Assembly: GCA_022702545.1 (NCBI GenBank)
Contig: JAHRBC010000002.1
Coordinates: 8,804,001-8,868,000 of the forward strand
Length of the DNA stretch: 64,000 nt
From: Phycomyces nitens
Taxonomy: Eukaryota; Mucoromycota; Mucoromycetes; Mucorales; Phycomycetaceae
Direction of reading: 5' to 3'
The translations under genes and the position numbers were made by a program. Below, piece by piece: positions 57,567 to 64,000 of the stretch (positions are counted from its first letter, which is position 1; each line of letters starts with the position of its first letter). Under the pieces are notes generated by a model. It was given only the letters and a program-made list of their open reading frames with translations, was not told where the DNA came from and did no database searches.

Positions 57567-57990
57567 CTGTATCTTCCCAGTACCTTGCTGTCAACTTTAA
57601 TAATTGTCCTGAGTGAAATTATCTAGTTCCCCTCTCCTATTATATCTCTTCCTCCCTGTTTCCATTGCTGTCAAGAATATATCTAACTGTCCCGAGCGAA
57701 GTTCATATATCTCTGTCTATTTCTTCATTTTCTCTTCTTTTGTCCTCCTGCTGTCTTTGAATTGCAGTTCTACCCCCGTTATATTCATTCTTTATCGCAC
57801 CCTCGTTATTGTCAACGTGAGATATTCAATTTACTATATTTTTCTGACTCGTTTTCACTCACAACAAACTCAACACGCGTCAGTGGAGGTCGTGCCGAGG
57901 ATTAATCAAATACAACGTGTTGAGCATCCTCTACCAATTTTTACTTTTATCTTTCCTTTTTTTTCTTTAAAAAAATCAATCTTTCTGGCT

Positions 57991-58592
57991 ATGTCCACTA
58001 CTCTCAACATCTCCAAGTTCTTGTCCTCTCCCGAGACTTTCTCCGGAACCGGCCTGCCCGATCCTTTGTCATGGATCCAGCACTTGGATCGTACCCGTAA
58101 AGCTGTTGGCATGACCGACGAAGAAGCCTTGATCGTTGCTGCCTCCCATTTCAAGGGCAACGCCATTCGTTGGTGGAACATTTACGAAGGGCGTCTCACC
58201 ACTTGGGAGGATTTCGAGTTCGCCTTCAAAAGGCAATTCATTTCCCGACACCTGGAGGATTCTTGGTGGCAAGAGCTCGAGACCATTAAGCAGCTGCCAT
58301 CCCAGTCCATCGACGATCTCACCCTTCGTCTCCGGGAGTTGTTTTCCTATCTGAGGATTCATAGCGAGTCCCAGATGATCCGAGTCTTTCTTCGTGCGGT
58401 CGATGACCGAATCGCTTATCTCTTGGAGCAACACTCCACCCTGACCGAATTTGATGCCGTGGTCAATGCTGCTCGCAAGCTGGAGTTGGTCGAAGAAAAG
58501 TACCGTGTCGTGCAACCTGGCCTAAGACACCAGTCTGAGGGACCTCCTTCTGTCTCTCGACGCACTTGGCCAGCCGCACCCCCATCAGACCA
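57991..58592 (+). pseudogene. Gypsy family C gag, 3' truncated by TE2 copy 2
   Basis: Starts MSTTLNISKFLSSPETFSG, about 108 bp after LTR C. An upstream continuous frame to 57613 is LTR sequence, not protein. It contains a retrotransposon gag core (AASHFKGNAIRWWNIYE, FEFAFKRQFISRHLEDSW, LTLRLRELFSYLRIH). About 200 codons remain before TE2 starts at 58593; no zinc knuckle or pol is left. Its integrase counterpart may be the fragment at 26950-28192, which has the same LTR family. Confidence 0.88.
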
Positions 58593-58835
58593 CACTGGGA
58601 AAACGGTGGGCTATTCTACTGTGCACAGTTAACTGAGAACGTGGAGAAAGCTGAAGCAAATTTGCAACTCAACACGTTTTTTTTGTGATCACCTTGAAAA
58701 TATTGTTTTATTGTATTTAATTGGCTCGGATATAAAGAACAGGAGATAATATTTTTATACTCTTATAAAACCGTAGCAAATAAAGCATATGTAACACTTG
58801 TTTCCTTTTTGTTTAAACTTCAATACACAAATACC

Positions 58836-61800
58836 ATGTCTTCTACTTCCGATGTCTACAATGAGAAGTGCTTTTGCCCTAGATGCAGTACAAGCAAGAA
58901 TGGTTACAGTCTTGTCCAGAAACTGACTGCTCAACGTCATGCAAAGAGAGCAAGATTAGAGCGTCTTGAAAATTGCGAAAGGGGCAAGTTACTTTTGTAA
59001 ACACTCTATGAATTGTATCATAATATATTTTACTAGAAATCTCCTCTCAACGCAATATGATAGATGTTGATTTTGAACGTAAGGATTATTTATTGGCATA
59101 GCAACAGAAACTAAATAACTACTATATTCTATATCTGGCTACCTTGTTCCATAAAGTCGGGTCCTCAGATGTACTTGGTGATCAGGAGAACTCGCCGTTT
59201 TTGGAAGCCGATCCTTTTGCCGATCATGGCGAAATTGGTGCTGACAATGAGGCTAATGTCGATGCCGATGCTGATGCCGATGCCGATGAGAATGAGATGA
59301 ACGGTGGTGATGATGACGACGAGGGCGATTTGGAAGAGATCGAAGTTGAGGAGTTGGATGGTGAAGGTCAGTGTTAAATAGAGAAAAAGCCTAAAAATTG
59401 GGTGTTAATATTTTCCATTTTAAAATAGATCCTTTTGCCTCCCCCAAATGCCTGAAAACCCAGTGCACAGGTTCATCGCCATTTCTGTTGTCCTGTTTGC
59501 ATCCCGTTATGTGGTTGACAAGGGCGCCGTTGTCTTGATCGAGTTTGTCAACAAGCTCTTGACAATCTATGATCAAGATTTCCAACTGCCCACAAGCCTG
59601 CTTGGTCTGCAGCGCATGACAGGATTTTCAGCCATGTCCCAAGGAATAAGGAAATCTGTTGTGTGCCAGGATTGTCACAAGGTGTACGAGGAAGCTGGGT
59701 CTGTTCCCCTTCGGTGTGATTTCCAGAAGCCAGGAGCACGTTCCTCTTGCGATTCCCAGTTGATGAAGGTGTCATCATCAGGTGCTTTGGTAGCCAGACG
59801 CCAATACAACTACCATTCTGTCAAGCAGGCGTTGAGAGTGTTTTTCCTCCGCCCAGATTTCGAAGCAAGAATCCGCCATTGGAACAAGGAGCTGAAGGTC
59901 GAAGACACGATGTGCGATGTGTACGACGGCGCCATGTGGAAGGAGCTCAAGGACTCGAATGGTGTTTCTTTCGTCCAAGACCCACGTTCTCTCATGCTGA
60001 CATTGAACGTTGACTGGTTCCAGCCGTTCGATGGGGTGACCTATTCCTGTGGTGCGATCTACTTGGCCGTCAACAATCTTCCTAGGGCTGAGCGATTCAA
60101 GGCAGAGAACATCATTCTTGTTGGACTTATGCCTGGGCCCAAGGAACCAAAATCTGACGAGATCAACCACTATCTCAAGCCGTTGGTGGACGATTTGGAA
60201 GAGCTGTACGTTGGTGTGAAGATGCGAACTGCCGAGTGTTCATCAGGTGTTACCGTCCGTGCTGCGTTGTTTATGGTGGCGTGCGACATTCCAGCTGCCA
60301 GAAAGATGAGTGGGTTTACTTCCCACAACAGCACCCATGCATGCTTCAAGTGTAGTCGTGGTTTCTCTCGTTTGGACGGAACAAACAGCGTTGACTTTCG
60401 TGGCTTCGACTCTGCACAGTGGTCCCTTCGCAGTGGTGTCGAAAATCGGTTGCATGCTGAGGTGTGGAAGAGTGCCAGTACGCCCTCAGAAAGGCATCAG
60501 CTGGAAATCGAAAATGGCGTTCGATGGTCCCAGTTGCATCGCCTTGGATACTTTGACGTTGTTCGCTGCACGATCATTGATCCCATGCACAATCTCTTCT
60601 TGGGTACGGCCAAGCGAATGGTCGAGAGGTGGATTGACGATGGCCTGATCACAGACCGTGATCTTGCTGCCATGCAAAAGACTGCCGAGTCTATGGTTCT
60701 GCCGGCCGATTATGCTGTCCTCAAAGGCAAGATCGGAAAAGGCTTTTCCTACATGAAAGCAGACGAGTGGAAGTCCTGGGTCCTCGTATACTCTCCAGTC
60801 CTGTTGAAAGGTGTGCTCCCTCCTGACAACTTCAACAACTGGATCAGCTTCGTTGATGCCTGCCGCCTTTTGGTCAAGCCAGCAATCTCGTTTTCCGAGG
60901 CAACCGATGCCCACGATTTCCTGGAAACGTTCGGTCGAAGATGTCAGTCCCTATATCCTGCGAATCTTCTCACTTGTAACATGCACCTACACCTTCATCT
61001 TCATACCATTATTCGTGATTTTGGACCAGTGTACGGTTATTGGCTGTTTTCATTTGAGAGATACAATGGATTGTTAAAAAACATCAAGACCAACAGACGA
61101 GACGGCTTTGAGTCCACCTACATGAAGAACTTTATTAATGATGCATACAAGGGCGATTATGTATCTTCTGTTCTTCAATGTCCCAGTCAAACCCCCTTCC
61201 GCCCCTTTATGTCCAAGCTTACCTCCTCCTCCTATGCCCCATCCTATGCCCCATCCCATGCCTCCTCCCATGCCTCCTCCTATGCCCCCTCCTATGCCAT
61301 GTCTCAAGGCCCTTTCCGGTTGAGAGCATTTATGCAAGCCTCTATGAATCTACTCTCTATCAAAGGCAACGAACCTCTCCCTCCTTCTGCGTTGCCACTC
61401 TCTATGAAACCGTATGAATCAATGAACAACCTTGAATATCCCTATCTCTTGGAACACTATAAGCTCGTATATGCAAAGCCAGATTTAGTGGATTACCGAC
61501 ATGCCTCATCTTCGCCGTATTTTGTTGACAACCAAATATGCAAGATCGCGTCTATCGATCTCCTTGGCCAGTCATACAAAGGCAAGAAGGGTACTGTCGG
61601 TCATGGTTCTTATGTTCAAGCTCTGTTCTCTGGAAATGACGACGAAAATCCGACTGCGTACACAGGCGAGATTCAATATATGTTTGTCCATTCCCAGTCT
61701 ATGCCCCCTATGTCTCATGGCCGACTAAATCGTCATCACAATAAGCAACATGTTTTCGCGTACGTTCGCTGGTTTGTCTTTGATTCCGAGCGTACAAGAG

Positions 61801-61967
61801 AACATGAAAGTGTTGACATTTGTAGGCCACAATTTTCTCCAGCCAACTACCACAGTATTGTGCCTGTACATCGCATTCTGTTAGAAGTAGCACTGGCTGA
61901 ACATAGGACCCAAAATAATGTAAAGAAGATACTGGTTATCCCTTTACCTAAAAAAATATATGCTTAA
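58836..61967 (+). pseudogene. TE2 copy 2 transposase, frame break at exon 4 entry
   Basis: Exons by homology are 58836-58983 (GC donor), 59037-59078, 59157-59366 and 59429-61967. The exon-4 entry has CCTC5AAATG where copy 1 has CCTC6AAATG, so the Cys/His and acidic N-terminal exons are out of frame with the 839-codon main ORF (MPENPVHRFIAISVVLF onward). The main ORF itself is intact, with the same motifs as copy 1 including DPMHNLFLGTAKR and only a few substitutions. It could start translation at its own ATG, lacking the N-terminal module, or the break may be a read error in a C-run. Confidence 0.85.
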
Positions 61968-62110
61968 GTTTTAATAAAATATGTCTTTACTCATTTTTAA
62001 ACAAGATTGCATACCAGAATAAAATAAACAAGTATAGGATTTGAATGAGTCTTTAGGATTGAGTGCATGAGAGGAGCAAAGATGAGGTTTTTTTATTTTT
62101 TTTAATTTTT

Positions 62111-63321
62111 TTAATTTCTAACGGCCCATTCAGGTGGGGGAGGGACCATTCCCTCCGGGACTGCTACTTCGTCGACGCGGCCAAACTTTCGACGAAGCAT
62201 CTGACGATGTCTTGTTCCCAAGCCGGCAAGCACGTAGTCATCGACGAGTTCAAGGAAATGATTGAACTAAAATATTCATTAGTATTCTATAAAAATAATA
62301 AACAATATTCTTTGCGAATTTATTTACCTCGTCGCTTCGCCAGCTTGGGCGCGCAGTGAGGATGCGACGCCCGAACGAAGCATCGCTCCCTTCATCGTCA
62401 GACTCACCCTCAGACATTGCTGCCTTTTGGATGAGATTGCTGCAGTCCCGGTCCATTTCTTGGTCAATCGCCGCCTTGTTATTGGAGTATGCCTCCCGGC
62501 GGCGAGTGAGATGCTGATGAAATATATGATTGTCAATTGAGTTAATAGGAATCCTTTTCATAATAAAAATAATAACTCACGTCCGCCTGACGGCCATTTC
62601 TTCTTGAGCGAGCATTCGCTTCTGCTCGCTTCTCAAAAGACTTCTTCTCCTGAGTCCGCCTTCCATTGAAGTTGGTGTATATACACCGGCGGAGGTCAGG
62701 GTACCTCAACCCAGACTCGAGAAACCTTGGCTGGAGATAGGCCATTATCTCGAGTACCAACTCTTTGTTGGGACTCTCGTTAAAGGCCACGTCCGTTCTC
62801 CAGCTAGGCTTTCGGTTGTTAGCCTCAACCAAGTCTGGGTTGTTGGACCTGAAGTTTTGGGTCTTCAGGTAGCGTCTGATGAAGCCCTAATATATTTTTA
62901 GAAGGTATTAGACTAGCAATATATTTCAATAGTATATACTCACATACGCGCGGTTGGTTTCCTGCATTTGAGGAGCTTCAAACGCAGCAAGTGCAACCAC
63001 AGTGGGGGAGAGAGGAGCAGCAGCAACGGGAGCAGCAACAATGAGGGCAGCAACAATGGGGGCAGCAGCAACGGAAGCAGCAGCAACGGGGGCAGAAGAA
63101 GTTGCCCCAGGGACATTTCCAAAACCATCCAAGATGGCAATGGTACTGGCACCATCTTGGATGATAACACCAAGCCTGGTGTCCATGGTGGCTAGCCTGG
63201 TGCCAACAGAACGCACCTCTCCAGTCACATTGGACAAACCAGCCTCCACACTGGTCAATCTGTCCATCAATTCCCTGAACTCGTCGGTTGTTCGAGGAGC
63301 AATTGCACGTCTGTTTGCCAT
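62111..63321 (-). CDS. TE2 copy 2 gene B, four exons, 341 aa, intact
   Basis: Minus-strand exons are 63321-62944, 62886-62581, 62513-62328 and 62266-62111 (378, 306, 186, 156 nt), all phase 0, open to TAA. MANRRAIAPRTTDEFREL opens the protein. A coiled-coil-like segment (LMDRLTSVEAGLSNVTGEV), an Ala/Val/Pro-rich linker, the exon-2 domain (NNRKPSWRTDV ... RRTQEKKSFEKRAEAN, basic), an acidic SEGESDDEGSD, then RPSWRSDE follow. The C-terminal end is LELVDDYV...PPPPEWAVRN. Exon 2 has exactly the 306 nt of the TE6 gene B although the sequences are far diverged. Function unknown; it faces the transposase tail to tail. Confidence 0.88.
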
Positions 63322-63737
63322 AATCTACAAAATATCAAATAATAATTTTCAATTGTTAATTGTCTTTATTTCATGGGATCTCATATAAAATATGTAATGT
63401 CTTATACATACAATTGATATTTGTTTTATTGAAAGGTTTTGGGAAGCAGAAGGGTGTGTTGTGTGTGAACAGGCCTTTGAGAATATAAAATACAGAGTAT
63501 TTATAAAAAAAGAGTTTGATGAGCGGATCCAAACACTTCTTGTACACACTAATGAATGGCTCCATTTGTTTTTAGATTCTATCCATTACACCTATTATGT
63601 CTCTGTTTCAAATTATATATCCTTGTATTCTTTTCTTTTTGCTCTTTTTTCCTTTCCCTCGTTTCCTATATCCGGGCCCATTTTTTCTTTCTTTTTTACA
63701 CCTCTTTACACTAAAAATCGGCGGCTTCTTTATAAAC

Positions 63738-64000
63738 ATGCGCTCATTCCAATACATCCTGCCTGCATTGCTCATCCAAACAATCTGTGGTCAGTTGAAT
63801 GTGCCTTTAGCATCTCGCAAATTATCCTGACTCTCTTTTTTTATTTTATAGACCTCCTCAACTCACACAGCTTTATTATATGGTTCAATCATCAATATTG
63901 GGCTAAAAAATCTTTTTGTGTCAAACGATTTTCTATTCTAACGTTGCTTATTTTATTGTAGACCACACCACCAATCACCCCATCTACCTCTTCCTTCATG
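63738..64000 (+). CDS. Candidate micro-exon gene, start only (TE2 copy 2)
   Basis: ATG 63738 opens the same MRSFQYILPALLIQTICG exon, with the same GTCAGT donor, TATAG acceptor and first small block; the window ends inside the second block. Confidence 0.35.

Larger units (their letters stand above)
53216..57882 (+). repeat. 5' LTR C, split by TE5
   Basis: Begins TGACACGGGTGTTGTAG at 53216, preceded by CTTC (53212-53215; GAAG on the other strand). It pauses at 53914, resumes at 57567 and ends ...CAACACGCGTCA at 57882. Without TE5 it is about 1.0 kb, shorter than the 1192-bp copy at 25717. A GTGGAGGTCGTGCCGAGG segment follows as candidate primer-binding site. Confidence 0.88.
58593..64000 (+). 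mobile_element. TE2 copy 2, right end beyond the window
   Basis: Begins CACTGGGAAAACGGTGGGC within the gypsy C gag. It is over 99 percent identical by eye to copy 1 (31861 onward) with scattered single-base changes and a few homopolymer length changes. Contains the transposase, gene B and the start of the micro-exon array. Confidence 0.93.

Noticed and set aside
57613..57990. N-terminal extension of the gypsy C gag (MKLSSSPLLLYLF...)
   Set aside because: The same residues are read in the other LTR C copy (25672-25986, minus) where no gag follows; it is LTR sequence in a chance open frame.

Overview
The window is a eukaryotic, almost gene-free, transposon-on-transposon region. The evidence is spliced genes with short GT-AG introns (about 55-120 nt), a eukaryotic tRNA-Val with a Pol III T-run, long terminal repeats, APE-type LINEs, and CACTA (EnSpm/CMC) transposases carrying a DPMHNLFLG motif that I associate with fungi. 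An early-diverging fungus (Mucoromycota, for example a Mucorales or Phycomyces-like genome) is the best guess, by inference only. I see no ordinary host protein gene; the one clear host locus is tRNA-Val(AAC) at 53133-53206.

Layout. 1-2937: right part of a chimeric CACTA element. 2938-3557 plus 11360-15095: LINE copy 1 (minus), split by a complete 7.8-kb CACTA element (TE6, 3558-11359, TSD AGA). TE6 carries two convergent spliced genes, a 357-aa partner protein (gene B) and a 925-aa transposase, and itself contains a 5'-truncated LINE of another family. 15100-16535: two solo LTRs separated and flanked by GAAG, next to a tRNA-Val stub. 16560-25712: LINE copy 2 (minus), split by a 3.9-kb non-autonomous CACTA element (TE4, TSD ACA). 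25717-28192: 3' LTR and integrase end of a Ty3/gypsy element (family C, minus). 28193-31860 and 39437-40430 (probably also 43918 to about 44900): a CACTA element (TE1p) broken by another CACTA element (TE2 copy 1, 31861-39436) and by a non-autonomous one (TE3, 40431-43917, TSD CTC). 45000-47094: gypsy family E fragment (minus). 47095-53100: nearly complete gypsy family A element (TSD AATG) with a doubled 5' LTR. 53133-53206: tRNA-Val. 53216-58592: gypsy family C element whose LTR is split by a non-autonomous CACTA element (TE5, TSD CTG). 58593-64000: TE2 copy 2, running off the window.

How the parts work together. The autonomous CACTA elements (TE6, TE1p, TE2) share one plan: a four-exon transposase and a four-exon basic/coiled-coil partner protein facing it tail to tail. 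Gene B is conserved across three families, with the same phase-0 exon junctions and an identical 306-nt second exon where complete, so it is probably a functional partner (a TnpA-like role is inferred). The non-autonomous CACTACGGC family (TE3, TE4, TE5, chimera at the left edge) keeps termini and palindromic ACGGTAG...CTACCGT sites, with only relics of a transposase. TE2 copies also carry, at the right end, a string of exon-like blocks: a signal-peptide-like first exon, then 235-bp units that each hold two splice-bounded micro-exons, then a tail of exons. This is the most unusual structure in the window.

Several LTR insertions sit at the same GAAG, a few bases upstream of tRNA-Val sequence, pointing to Ty3-like targeting of Pol III genes. 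Many frame breaks between repeat copies fall in C or G homopolymer runs, so some apparent pseudogenes could be read errors.
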